NCBI RefSeq assembly: GCF_042433055.1
Contig: NZ_JBHLWB010000009.1
Coordinates: 62,001-126,000 of the forward strand
Origin: Gallibacterium trehalosifermentans
Lineage (GTDB): Bacteria > Pseudomonadota > Gammaproteobacteria > Enterobacterales > Pasteurellaceae
Length of the DNA stretch: 64,000 bases
Direction: 5' to 3'
Below, piece after piece: positions 24,772-33,710 of the stretch (position 1 is its first letter; every line of letters begins with the position of its first letter). Under the pieces are notes generated by a model. It was not told the DNA's origin. It did not search any database and saw only the letters and a list, made by a program, of their open reading frames with translations. The translations under genes were made by a program, and so were the position numbers.

Positions 24772-27219
24772 ATGCGAGTATTAAAATTTGGTGGTACTTC
24801 ACTAGCAAATCCACAACGTTTTTCACAAGCTGGGGAATTAATTTTGCAGGCGCATCGAAAGGATCAAGCAGCAGGTGTGCTATCTGCACCAGCAAAAATC
24901 ACTAACTATTTAGTGGCGTTAGTGGATAAAACAAATAAAGGTGAAGATAAGCAGAAAGATTTTCAAGAAGCGAAACAAATATTTGAAACAATCTTAGTGG
25001 GATTAAAACAACAAAACGCAAAATTTGACGATGTAAAATTAAGAAATACTGTCCAACAAGAATTTGCACAAATCGAACAAACTTTATCACTTTTCTCTCC
25101 GCAAACACCATGTCCTGACAATATCAATGCTTCCATTATTTCGCGTGGCGAAAAACTATCGATTGCTATTATGGCAGGTTGGGTTGAAGCTCAAGGCTAT
25201 CAAGTTCACGTGATTGATCCTGTTAAACAATTATTAGCGCATGGTGAATATTTAGAGTCTTCAGTAGATATTGAAGAGTCGACAAAACGCATTAATGCGC
25301 CAGCTATTGCAAAACAAAGTGTTGTCTTAATGGCTGGTTTTACGGCTGGTAACGATAAAGGCGAATTAATGGTATTGGGGCGTAATGGTTCTGACTATTC
25401 TGCAGCGGTATTAGCGGCGTGTTTGCGTGCTGATTGTTGTGAAATTTGGACTGATGTTGATGGGGTTTATACTTGTGATCCGCGTTTAGTGCCAGATGCG
25501 CGTTTATTGGAGACTATGTCTTATCAGGAGGCAATGGAACTTTCTTATTTTGGCGCGAAAGTGATTCACCCTCGTACTATTGCCCCGATTGCGCAATTTA
25601 ATATTCCTTGCTTAATTAAAAATACAGGCAATCCAAGTGCACCTGGAACATTGATTGATGGCAATGTACATTCCGAAACGTTACAGGTGAAAGGGATTAC
25701 TAATTTAAATGATGTGGCGATGTTTAATGTATCAGGACCAGGTATGCAGGGTATGGTGGGTATGGCTGCACGTGTGTTTGATACAATGTCAAAAGCAGGT
25801 ATTTCAGTCATTTTAATTACCCAATCTTCATCAGAATATAGTATTAGTTTCTGTGTACCACAAAAATCAGCTAATAAAGCAAAAAGTGCATTAAAACGCG
25901 CTTTTGCAACTGAATTAGCATCGGGAGCATTAGATGAAATCGAAATTTTAGATAATCTTGCAATCATCTCGGTAGTGGGTGATGGTATGCGTAAAAGTCG
26001 TGGTATTGCGGCTAAATTCTTTACTGCATTGGCACAAGCGAATGTCAATATTGTTGCGATTGCGCAAGGATCATCAGAACGTTCTATTTCTACTGTTGTG
26101 CCATTAAATAAAGCGATTGAAGGTGTTAAAGCAACCCACCGTGCATTATTTAATAGCCAACAATCACTCCGCGTTTTTCTGATTGGCGCAGGGGGAGTAG
26201 GAAGTGAATTGCTCGATCAAATTGCTCACCAACAACAATTTTTAGCTGAAAAAAATATCGCTATTCGTGTTTGCGGAATTGCAAATTCTAAGAAAGTTTT
26301 ACTTAATGTTGAAGGAGTGGATTTAACAAATTGGCGTGCAGATCTGGCGAATGCAACAGAAAATTTCTCTGTTCGTCGTATTATTGAAGCTGTACAAGAT
26401 CAACATGTATTAAATCCAATTTTGGTTGATTGTACATCTAATCAAGAGATTGCCGATAGTTATCTCCATTTCTTAAATGCAGGTTTCCACGTTGTTACAC
26501 CAAATAAAAAAGCAAATACGTCAAGCCTAGCGTACTATCATCAGTTGCGTGCAGCAGCATTAGCCAATCAACGTCTGTTTTTATATGACACTAATGTTGG
26601 CGCAGGTTTACCTGTTATCGAAAATTTACAAAATTTATTGGCGGCAGGTGATGAAGTTGAAGTATTTGATGGGATTTTATCGGGTTCATTATCTTTTATT
26701 TTTGGTGAATTAGAACAAGGTAAATCGTTATCTGAAGTAACTCGCTTAGCAAAAGAGAAAGGATTTACGGAGCCCGATCCTCGTGATGATCTGTCAGGAC
26801 AAGATGTTGCCCGTAAATTATTAATTTTAGCACGTGAAGCAGGATTAGAATTAGAGTTAAGCGATATTGAAGTGGAGGGTGTGTTGCCAAAAGATTTTGC
26901 GAAAGGAAAATCGACCGCTGAGTTTATGGCAATGTTACCTGAATTAGATGCGGAATTTGCGCAACGTGTGCAAGCGGCACAAGCTGAAGGGAAAGTGCTG
27001 CGCTATGTTGGTGAAATTAGACAAGGTAAGTGTCGCGTAGCAATTAAAGCAGTTGATGCCGAAGATCCATTATATAAAGTGAAAAATGGCGAGAATGCAC
27101 TTGCATTTTATACTCGTTATTATTCTCCAATTCCATTATTATTACGCGGTTATGGTGCGGGTAATGATGTTACTGCAGCGGGCATCTTTGCCGATATTTT
27201 GCGCACATTACGCCGCTAA
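24772..27219 (+). CDS. thrA: Bifunctional aspartokinase / homoserine dehydrogenase I
   Basis: First and third steps of the aspartate-to-threonine pathway in one protein. The start is ATG at 24772 with AGAGGA upstream; earlier in-frame codons lie in the leader. The 815 residues (E. coli 820) comprise the kinase (MRVLKFGGTSLANPQRF at the start, LGRNGSDYSAAVLA), paired ACT regulatory domains (about 310-460) for threonine inhibition, and the dehydrogenase with NAD(P) motif VFLIGAGGVGSELLDQI (about 463) and GLPVIENLQNLLAAGDEV, FTEPDPRDDLSGQDVARK. First gene of thrABC under the attenuator. Confidence 0.96.
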   Translation: MRVLKFGGTSLANPQRFSQAGELILQAHRKDQAAGVLSAPAKITNYLVALVDKTNKGEDKQKDFQEAKQIFETILVGLKQQNAKFDDVKLRNTVQQEFAQIEQTLSLFSPQTPCPDNINASIISRGEKLSIAIMAGWVEAQGYQVHVIDPVKQLLAHGEYLESSVDIEESTKRINAPAIAKQSVVLMAGFTAGNDKGELMVLGRNGSDYSAAVLAACLRADCCEIWTDVDGVYTCDPRLVPDARLLETMSYQEAMELSYFGAKVIHPRTIAPIAQFNIPCLIKNTGNPSAPGTLIDGNVHSETLQVKGITNLNDVAMFNVSGPGMQGMVGMAARVFDTMSKAGISVILITQSSSEYSISFCVPQKSANKAKSALKRAFATELASGALDEIEILDNLAIISVVGDGMRKSRGIAAKFFTALAQANVNIVAIAQGSSERSISTVVPLNKAIEGVKATHRALFNSQQSLRVFLIGAGGVGSELLDQIAHQQQFLAEKNIAIRVCGIANSKKVLLNVEGVDLTNWRADLANATENFSVRRIIEAVQDQHVLNPILVDCTSNQEIADSYLHFLNAGFHVVTPNKKANTSSLAYYHQLRAAALANQRLFLYDTNVGAGLPVIENLQNLLAAGDEVEVFDGILSGSLSFIFGELEQGKSLSEVTRLAKEKGFTEPDPRDDLSGQDVARKLLILAREAGLELELSDIEVEGVLPKDFAKGKSTAEFMAMLPELDAEFAQRVQAAQAEGKVLRYVGEIRQGKCRVAIKAVDAEDPLYKVKNGENALAFYTRYYSPIPLLLRGYGAGNDVTAAGIFADILRTLRR

Positions 27220-27236
27220 TGAAAAAGAGGGAAATT

Positions 27237-28181
27237 ATGTTACGAATTTATGCGCCTGCTTCTAGTGCAAATATTAGTGTCGGGTTTGATACACTGGGAG
27301 CAGCAATTTCACCAGTTGATGGTTCATTATTAGGAGATGTGATTCAAATTGAAGATTGTGCTACACAATTTGAATTTGAAGCGGTTGGCTATTTTGTGCG
27401 TAAATTACCCAAAGAACCACAAAAAAATATTGTTTATCAAGCTTATGTCTTATTTAGTGAGCGTCTAAAATTGCGTAATAAACAGGTAAAACCATTATGC
27501 TTAACATTAGAAAAAAATATGCCAATCGGTTCTGGATTAGGATCGAGTGCTTGTTCCATTGTGGCGGCATTAGTTGCACTGAATCAATTCCATCAAGAAC
27601 CTTTCTCTGATATGGAATTATTGGAAATGATGGGTGAGTTAGAGGGGCGTATTTCAGGCTCAATTCATTATGATAATGTTGCGCCGTGCTATATGGGGGG
27701 CGTGCAATTTATGGTGCAATCGTTAGGATCAATTTGTCAACGTTTGCCATTTTTTGATCATTGGTATTGGGTATTAGCCTATCCAGGGATTGAAGTTTCG
27801 ACTGCAGAAGCAAGAGCAATTCTACCGAAAAGTTATACTCGCCAAGATGTGATTTCGCATGGACGCTATCTCGGTGGTTTTGTACATGCTTGTCATACAC
27901 AGCAAGAGAATTTAGCAGCAATTATGATGAAAGATGTGATTGCTGAACCTTACCGCCAACAATTATTGCCAAATTTTGCAGAAGTGAAACAAGCGGCACA
28001 AGATCTTGGTGCATTAGCAACAGGGATTTCTGGTTCTGGTCCGACGATGTTCTCCATTGCGCCAGATCTTATGGTAGCAACAAAAGTGGCGGATTATTTA
28101 GAGAAACACTATTTACAAAATAACGAAGGTTTTGTGCATATCTGTAAAGTAGATAATCAAGGCGCAAGACAACTGGGTTAA
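27237..28181 (+). CDS. thrB: Homoserine kinase
   Basis: GHMP-family kinase that phosphorylates homoserine. I choose ATG at 27237 (AGAGGGA just before; homologues start with a short residue run then YAPASSANISVGFDTLG), giving 314 residues; an in-frame ATG at 27219 overlaps the thrA stop but lacks a ribosome site. The ATP loop PIGSGLGSSACSIVAALVA (about residue 90) and GISGSGPTMF near the C-terminus are intact. 17 bp after thrA and 20 bp before thrC. Confidence 0.96.
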   Translation: MLRIYAPASSANISVGFDTLGAAISPVDGSLLGDVIQIEDCATQFEFEAVGYFVRKLPKEPQKNIVYQAYVLFSERLKLRNKQVKPLCLTLEKNMPIGSGLGSSACSIVAALVALNQFHQEPFSDMELLEMMGELEGRISGSIHYDNVAPCYMGGVQFMVQSLGSICQRLPFFDHWYWVLAYPGIEVSTAEARAILPKSYTRQDVISHGRYLGGFVHACHTQQENLAAIMMKDVIAEPYRQQLLPNFAEVKQAAQDLGALATGISGSGPTMFSIAPDLMVATKVADYLEKHYLQNNEGFVHICKVDNQGARQLG

Positions 28182-28201
28182 TTGAAATAAAAGGTAACAC
28201 A

Positions 28202-29485
28202 ATGAATTTATATAATATTAAATATCCAGAAGAACAGGTGAATTTTGCTCAAGCAGTTCGTCAAGGTTTAGGTAAGGATCAAGGGCTATTCTTTCCTGAG
28301 AAATTACCTTATTTTGCTAATGTTGAAGAATTACTTGCATTACCACTGGTAGAGCGTAGTCAACGTATTTTATCGGCGATTATTGGTGATGAAATTCCAG
28401 CGGAAAAACTTGCGCAGATGGTGGCTAATGCCTTTACTTTCCCTGCACCTGTTGCGAAAGTTGAAGAGAATATTTATGCTTTAGAATTGTTTCATGGTCC
28501 AACTTTGGCATTTAAAGACTTTGGTGGACGTTTTATGGCACAAGCATTAGCTGCAGTGCGTAAAGATGGCAAAATTACCATTTTAACGGCGACCTCAGGG
28601 GATACTGGTGCGGCAGTTGCTCACGCATTTTATGGCTTAGAAAATATTGATGTTGTCATTTTATATCCAAAAGGCAAAATTAGTGTTTTACAAGAAAAAT
28701 TATTCTGTACCTTAGGTGGCAATATTCGTACGATTGCGATCGAGGGCGATTTTGATGCTTGCCAAGCCTTAGTTAAACAAGCCTTTGATGATCAAGAACT
28801 CCGTGAAGCGATTGGTTTAAACTCGGCAAACTCCATTAATATTAGCCGTTTATTAGCACAAATTTGCTATTATTTTGAAGCAGTTGCTCAATTACCAGCA
28901 GAAAAAAGAGAGAATTTAGTGGTATCTGTGCCGAGCGGTAATTTTGGGAATTTAACGGCGGGGTTAATTGCTAAGGCGATTGGCTTACCAATTAAACGTT
29001 TTATCGCCTCAACTAATGCGAATGATACCGTACCTCGTTATTTACGTTCACATCAATGGGATCCGTACCCAACCGTTGCCACACTATCTAATGCAATGGA
29101 CGTTAGCCGACCAAATAACTGGCCTCGAGTCGAAGAATTATTCCGCCGTCAGCAATGGTCATTAAACGAATTACATTCTGATAGTGTTACTGACGCAGAA
29201 ACGGAAGAAACTTTACAAGCAATGTATGCAAAAGGTTATGTTTGCGAGCCACATGGGGCGATCGCTTACCGTGTGTTGAAAAATGATTTAAGCGAGGGCG
29301 AAACAGGGGTATTTCTCTGTACGGCACACCCAGCAAAATTTAAAGAGAGTGTTGAGCGTATTTTAGATATTGAGGTGCCATTACCAGAAGCATTAGCGAA
29401 ACATAATGCATTACCTTTATTATCTACTACAATGCCAGCTGATTTTGCAGTGTTGAGAAATTATCTGTTATCTGCAGTGAAATAA
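28202..29485 (+). CDS. thrC: Threonine synthase
   Basis: PLP enzyme converting O-phosphohomoserine to threonine, 427 residues (E. coli 428). It opens MNLYNIKYPEEQVNFAQAVRQGLGKDQGLFFP. The PLP lysine lies in HGPTLAFKDFGGRFMAQ (about residue 107), with TATSGDTGAAVAHAFYG and SVPSGNFGNLTAG as phosphate and cofactor loops. Last gene of the thr operon; a long hairpin terminator lies 21 bp after the stop. Confidence 0.97.
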   Translation: MNLYNIKYPEEQVNFAQAVRQGLGKDQGLFFPEKLPYFANVEELLALPLVERSQRILSAIIGDEIPAEKLAQMVANAFTFPAPVAKVEENIYALELFHGPTLAFKDFGGRFMAQALAAVRKDGKITILTATSGDTGAAVAHAFYGLENIDVVILYPKGKISVLQEKLFCTLGGNIRTIAIEGDFDACQALVKQAFDDQELREAIGLNSANSINISRLLAQICYYFEAVAQLPAEKRENLVVSVPSGNFGNLTAGLIAKAIGLPIKRFIASTNANDTVPRYLRSHQWDPYPTVATLSNAMDVSRPNNWPRVEELFRRQQWSLNELHSDSVTDAETEETLQAMYAKGYVCEPHGAIAYRVLKNDLSEGETGVFLCTAHPAKFKESVERILDIEVPLPEALAKHNALPLLSTTMPADFAVLRNYLLSAVK

Positions 29486-29506
29486 TCAAGAAACGTTAAA
29501 AACGAA

Positions 29507-29547
29507 AACCCTCTTACTGATAACAATCGGTCAAGAGGGTTATTTTT
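29507..29547 (+). terminator. Intrinsic terminator of thrABC
   Basis: AACCCTCTT (29507-29515) / AAGAGGGTT (29533-29541) with an inner extension ACTGAT / ATCGGT (one bulged base), then T-rich. Confidence 0.88.
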
Positions 29548-29628
29548 TATGATAATAAGCCATTTTAGATTCTTGCAAAAATTTTTTAGAAGTAGATCAA
29601 AATTCTAATAATCTCTTTTTTTGTTCTT

Positions 29629-29657
29629 TTGACTTTCCTAACGTGTAGATTTATATT
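29629..29657 (+). promoter_or_regulatory. Promoter of acnB
   Basis: TTGACT (29629-29634), 17-bp spacer, TATATT (29652-29657), 82 bp before the acnB start. Confidence 0.6.
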
Positions 29658-29739
29658 AACAAATAGTTAACATTAAGGATAACTACTAACATAAATTTAC
29701 TTCATACTCTAGCAACAAATTAACGTAAGGATTTATCAT

Positions 29740-32346
29740 ATGGCTAATTTCTTAGGTGATTATCAAAAACACGTTGAACAAAGACAGGCAGAAGGCGTTT
29801 TTCCATTACCATTAGATGCGGAACAAACTGCGCAATTAATAGAACTTTTAAAAGCCCCTTCTCAAGACAATCCAGATTATCTTTTAACTCTTTTTGAAAT
29901 TCGTATCCCAGCAGGTGTTGATGAAGCAGCTTATGTTAAGGCTTCTTTTTTATCTGCATTAGTAGCTGGCGATGTTACATCACCATTAATTAGCCAAGAA
30001 CGTGCAGTAGAATTATTGGGAACGATGCAAGGTGGTTACAATATTGAACCTTTAGTGAAAGCGCTTGATAACGATAAACTTGCCCCTTTAGCAGTAAAAG
30101 CGTTATCTCATACTTTATTAATGTTTGATAGTTTCCATGATGTTGCAGAAAGAGCAACTGCGGGTAATCCATTTGCTAAACAAGTATTGCAATCTTGGGC
30201 AGATGCCGAATGGTTCTTATCTCGTCCTAAATTAGCAGACAAAATTACCGTAACAGTGTTTAAAGTAACGGGTGAAACCAATACTGATGACCTTTCTCCT
30301 GCACAAGATGCGTGGTCTCGTCCTGATATTCCATTACATGCAAAAGCAATGCTAAAAAATAGCCGTGATGGTATTACACCTGATAAAGAGGGGGAAGTTG
30401 GTCCAATTAGTCAAATTAACCAATTAAAAGAAAAAGGTTTTCCTTTAGCGTATGTTGGTGATGTGGTGGGTACGGGATCTTCTCGTAAATCGGCAACTAA
30501 CTCTGTGTTATGGCACATGGGTGAAGATATTCCATTTATTCCGAATAAACGTGCTGGTGGTGTGGTATTGGGTGGAAAAATTGCCCCAATTTTCTTTAAT
30601 ACCTTAGAAGATGCTGGTGCATTACCGATTGAGGTTGATGTAACTGCATTAAATATGGGTGATGTGATTGATATTTATCCATATGAAGGCAAAATTTGTC
30701 GTCATGATAGTGATGAAGTGTTAGCGACCTTTAGTTTAAAAACTAAAGTATTACTTGATGAGGTACGTGCTGGTGGACGTATTCCATTGATCATCGGTCG
30801 TGGCTTAACCCATAAAGCAAGACAAGCGTTAGGTTTAGGTGAAAGCGATGTCTTTGTTAAACCACAATCAGTCGCAGCAAGTAATAAAGGCTTTACCTTA
30901 GCACAAAAATTAGTCGGTCGTGCTTGTGGCGTTGAAGGAATTCGTCCAGGACAATATTGCGAACCGCGTATGACATCGGTTGGTTCACAAGATACAACAG
31001 GGCCAATGACACGTGATGAGTTGAAAGATCTTGCTTGTTTAGGATTCTCTGCGGATTTAGTGATGCAATCTTTCTGTCATACTGCCGCCTATCCAAAACC
31101 AGTTGATGTGACCACACACCATACCTTACCTGATTTTATTATGAATCGTGGCGGGGTATCGTTACGTCCTGGTGATGGTATTATTCACTCTTGGTTAAAC
31201 CGTATGTTATTACCTGATACCGTAGGAACTGGTGGCGATTCACATACTCGCTTCCCAATCGGTATTTCATTCCCAGCAGGTTCAGGATTAGTCGCATTTG
31301 CTGCTGCAACGGGTGTAATGCCATTAGATATGCCTGAATCAGTGTTAGTACGTTTTACAGGCACAATGCAACCAGGTATTACATTGCGTGATTTAGTCCA
31401 TGCTATTCCATATTATGCAATTCAACAGGGGTTACTCACTGTTGAGAAAAAAGGGAAGAAAAATATTTTCTCAGGTCGTATTTTAGAGATTGAAGGTTTA
31501 GAAAATCTTAAAATTGAACAAGCGTTTGAGTTGTCAGATGCTTCAGCAGAACGTTCTGCGGCAGCTTGTACAATTAAATTAAATAAAGAACCGATTATCG
31601 AATATCTCAATTCTAATATTACTTTATTAAAATGGATGATTGCCGAAGGTTATGGTGATGCTCGTACCTTAGAGCGCCGCATTAAAAATATGCAGGCTTG
31701 GTTGGCTGATCCACAATTATTAGAAGCAGATCCAGATGCAGAATATGCGGCAGTGATTGAAATCAATATGGACGAAATTAAAGAGCCAATTCTTTGTGCG
31801 CCAAATGATCCAGATGATGCACGTAAATTATCTGAAGTACAAGGCGATAAGATTGATGAAGTCTTTATTGGTTCTTGTATGACCAATATTGGACACTTCC
31901 GTGCAGCGGGTAAATTGCTCAATAAATTTGCTGATGTGATTCCAACTCGGTTATGGATTGCACCACCAACGAAAATGGACGCTGCATTATTAACCGAAGA
32001 GGGTTATTACAGTATTTTTGGTAAGAGTGGTGCGAGAACAGAAATGCCAGGTTGTTCACTTTGTATGGGTAACCAAGCACGAGTTGCGCCGAAATCAACT
32101 GTTGTTTCTACCTCGACTCGTAATTTCCCGAATCGTTTAGGTCAAGGTGCGAATGTTTATCTCGCTTCGGCAGAATTAGCAGCTGTGGCAGCATTATTGG
32201 GTAAACTGCCAACACCAGAAGAATATTTAAGCTATGCAGCGGATTTACAACAAGATAAAGACGATACTTATCGTTATATGAATTTTGATAAAATTAATAG
32301 TTATGTGAAGAAAGCTGAGGAAGTGATCTTCCAAACACAAGTTTAA
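29740..32346 (+). CDS. acnB: Aconitate hydratase B
   Basis: Citrate-isocitrate isomerase of the TCA cycle, 868 residues (E. coli 865). The AcnB-specific N-terminal HEAT-like domain comes first (about 1-160), followed by the swivelling domain with VGDVVGTGSSRKSATNSV, then the catalytic domains. The [4Fe-4S] cysteines are in VFIGSCMTNIGHFR (about 711) and MPGCSLCMGNQARV (about 770 and 773). DTVGTGGDSHTRFPIG is the substrate loop. It is a single gene with its own promoter and TAAGGA ribosome site. Good family match throughout, no breaks. Confidence 0.97.
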   Translation: MANFLGDYQKHVEQRQAEGVFPLPLDAEQTAQLIELLKAPSQDNPDYLLTLFEIRIPAGVDEAAYVKASFLSALVAGDVTSPLISQERAVELLGTMQGGYNIEPLVKALDNDKLAPLAVKALSHTLLMFDSFHDVAERATAGNPFAKQVLQSWADAEWFLSRPKLADKITVTVFKVTGETNTDDLSPAQDAWSRPDIPLHAKAMLKNSRDGITPDKEGEVGPISQINQLKEKGFPLAYVGDVVGTGSSRKSATNSVLWHMGEDIPFIPNKRAGGVVLGGKIAPIFFNTLEDAGALPIEVDVTALNMGDVIDIYPYEGKICRHDSDEVLATFSLKTKVLLDEVRAGGRIPLIIGRGLTHKARQALGLGESDVFVKPQSVAASNKGFTLAQKLVGRACGVEGIRPGQYCEPRMTSVGSQDTTGPMTRDELKDLACLGFSADLVMQSFCHTAAYPKPVDVTTHHTLPDFIMNRGGVSLRPGDGIIHSWLNRMLLPDTVGTGGDSHTRFPIGISFPAGSGLVAFAAATGVMPLDMPESVLVRFTGTMQPGITLRDLVHAIPYYAIQQGLLTVEKKGKKNIFSGRILEIEGLENLKIEQAFELSDASAERSAAACTIKLNKEPIIEYLNSNITLLKWMIAEGYGDARTLERRIKNMQAWLADPQLLEADPDAEYAAVIEINMDEIKEPILCAPNDPDDARKLSEVQGDKIDEVFIGSCMTNIGHFRAAGKLLNKFADVIPTRLWIAPPTKMDAALLTEEGYYSIFGKSGARTEMPGCSLCMGNQARVAPKSTVVSTSTRNFPNRLGQGANVYLASAELAAVAALLGKLPTPEEYLSYAADLQQDKDDTYRYMNFDKINSYVKKAEEVIFQTQV

Positions 32347-32381
32347 TTGATCATATTGTTGTATTTCTTATTTATCTCGTT

Positions 32382-32415
32382 AAAAACGCAACCCCATCAT
32401 TAGTATGATGGGGTT
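32382..32415. terminator. Hairpin between convergent acnB and yhbY
   Basis: Perfect 11-bp stem AACCCCATCAT (32390-32400) / ATGATGGGGTT (32405-32415), TAGT loop. The A-run at 32382-32386 gives a T-run on the minus strand, so it is clearest as the yhbY terminator; the plus side is T-poor. Confidence 0.75.
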
Positions 32416-32483
32416 ACTATTACAGGTATCTTTTCTGGTAAATTTAGATAGTAATATCCCGCTTTTCTTTTTTCGATATGAAG

Positions 32484-32786
32484 TTATTTTTTAGGCAAGA
32501 TAATTGCAGGCTCTTTGCTTGGACGATAGAGAACTAAAATATGCCCGATACGTTGTACAGCATAAGCACCTGTTTCACGTACGATTGCGGCAGTAACTAA
32601 TTCTTTATCTTCACGTTCTACACCAGAAATTTTCACTTTAATTAATTCGTGGTGGCTAAGCGCATTATCAATTTCAGCAATAACACCTTCAGTTAGCCCA
32701 TTCCCACCTAATAACACAACAGGATTTAGATGATGAGCTAAACCTTTTAGATATTGCTTTTGTTTTGTTGAAAGAGTAAGTGCCAT
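32484..32786 (-). CDS. yhbY: CRS1-YhbY RNA-binding protein
   Basis: A 100-residue CRM-domain protein associated with pre-50S ribosomes. It begins MALTLSTKQKQYLKGLAHHLNPVVLLGGNGLTEGVIAEIDNALSHHELIKVKI (LNPVVLLGGNGLTEGV is the YhbY signature with the GxxG RNA loop). RIGHILVLYRPSKEP closes the domain. It is divergent from rlmE-ftsH, the arrangement seen in E. coli. Confidence 0.95.
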   Translation of the reverse strand: MALTLSTKQKQYLKGLAHHLNPVVLLGGNGLTEGVIAEIDNALSHHELIKVKISGVEREDKELVTAAIVRETGAYAVQRIGHILVLYRPSKEPAIILPKK

Positions 32787-33030
32787 ATTGATCCTTATAA
32801 ATCATAAATCTGTAAAACATACGATTGTAAACAGTTATGAACAAAATAGAAAGGAATTCAGTAAAAATGACAGAATCTATATCTCGTTTAAGTGTAATTC
32901 GTGATAATTTTCTTACCTATTACTGTATTCGTTTAATTTATATTACTTTGCCTTGAAATTTAGATAATAATCATCATATAGTATCGGTATTTTTTGATAG
33001 CAATGTAATTAGTTTTAGATTTGAGTAGTT

Positions 33031-33660
33031 ATGGGTAAGAAAAAACGTTCAGCTAGTTCGACTCGCTGGCTCAACGAACATTTCAAAGATAAATTTGTTC
33101 AACAGGCTCATAAGCAAAAATTGCGTTCACGAGCCTATTTTAAATTAGATGAAATCCAAAAAACGGATAAATTATTTAAGCCAAATATGACCGTGGTCGA
33201 TCTTGGTGCTGCCCCTGGAGGGTGGTCGCAATATGTTGTAACTCAAATTGGACAAAAAGGTCGGGTTATTGCTTGTGATATTTTAGATATGGATCCTATT
33301 GTTGGGGTTGATTTTTTACAAGGCGATTTTCGTGAAGAAAAGGTCTTACATACATTGCTAGATAAGATTGGTGAGAATAAAGTTGATGTGGTGATGTCTG
33401 ATATGGCACCTAATTTTAGTGGTATGCCTTCGGTGGATATTCCACGTGCAATGTATCTTGTCGAGTTAGCTTTAGATATGTGTAAGCAAGTTCTTGCTAC
33501 ACAAGGTAGTTTTGTGGTGAAAGTGTTTCAAGGAGAGGGCTTTGATGAATATCTACGAGAAATTCGCTCATTATTTAAGAATGTAAAAGTACGCAAACCA
33601 GAGGCTTCAAGAGATCGCTCACGGGAAGTCTATATTGTTGCAACTGGTTATAAACATTAA
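33031..33660 (+). CDS. rlmE: 23S rRNA 2'-O-ribose U2552 methyltransferase
   Basis: SAM-dependent RrmJ/FtsJ enzyme, 209 residues as in E. coli, that methylates U2552 in the ribosomal A-loop late in 50S assembly. The SAM loop is VVDLGAAPGGWSQYV (about 55-69). The catalytic K-D-K-E set is visible: AYFKLDE (K), MSDMAPNFSG (D), SFVVKVFQGEG (K) and SREVYIVATG (E). ftsH follows after 50 bp, the conserved rlmE-ftsH pair. Confidence 0.97.
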   Translation: MGKKKRSASSTRWLNEHFKDKFVQQAHKQKLRSRAYFKLDEIQKTDKLFKPNMTVVDLGAAPGGWSQYVVTQIGQKGRVIACDILDMDPIVGVDFLQGDFREEKVLHTLLDKIGENKVDVVMSDMAPNFSGMPSVDIPRAMYLVELALDMCKQVLATQGSFVVKVFQGEGFDEYLREIRSLFKNVKVRKPEASRDRSREVYIVATGYKH

Positions 33661-33710
33661 CCACAAAGAAAACCATTTTTTAATCAAACAAATATAAACG
33701 GGGATTTACC

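Noticed and set aside
25566..26048. A 160-codon minus-strand frame inside thrA
   Set aside because: Antisense shadow of a conserved domain in thrA; no start signal.
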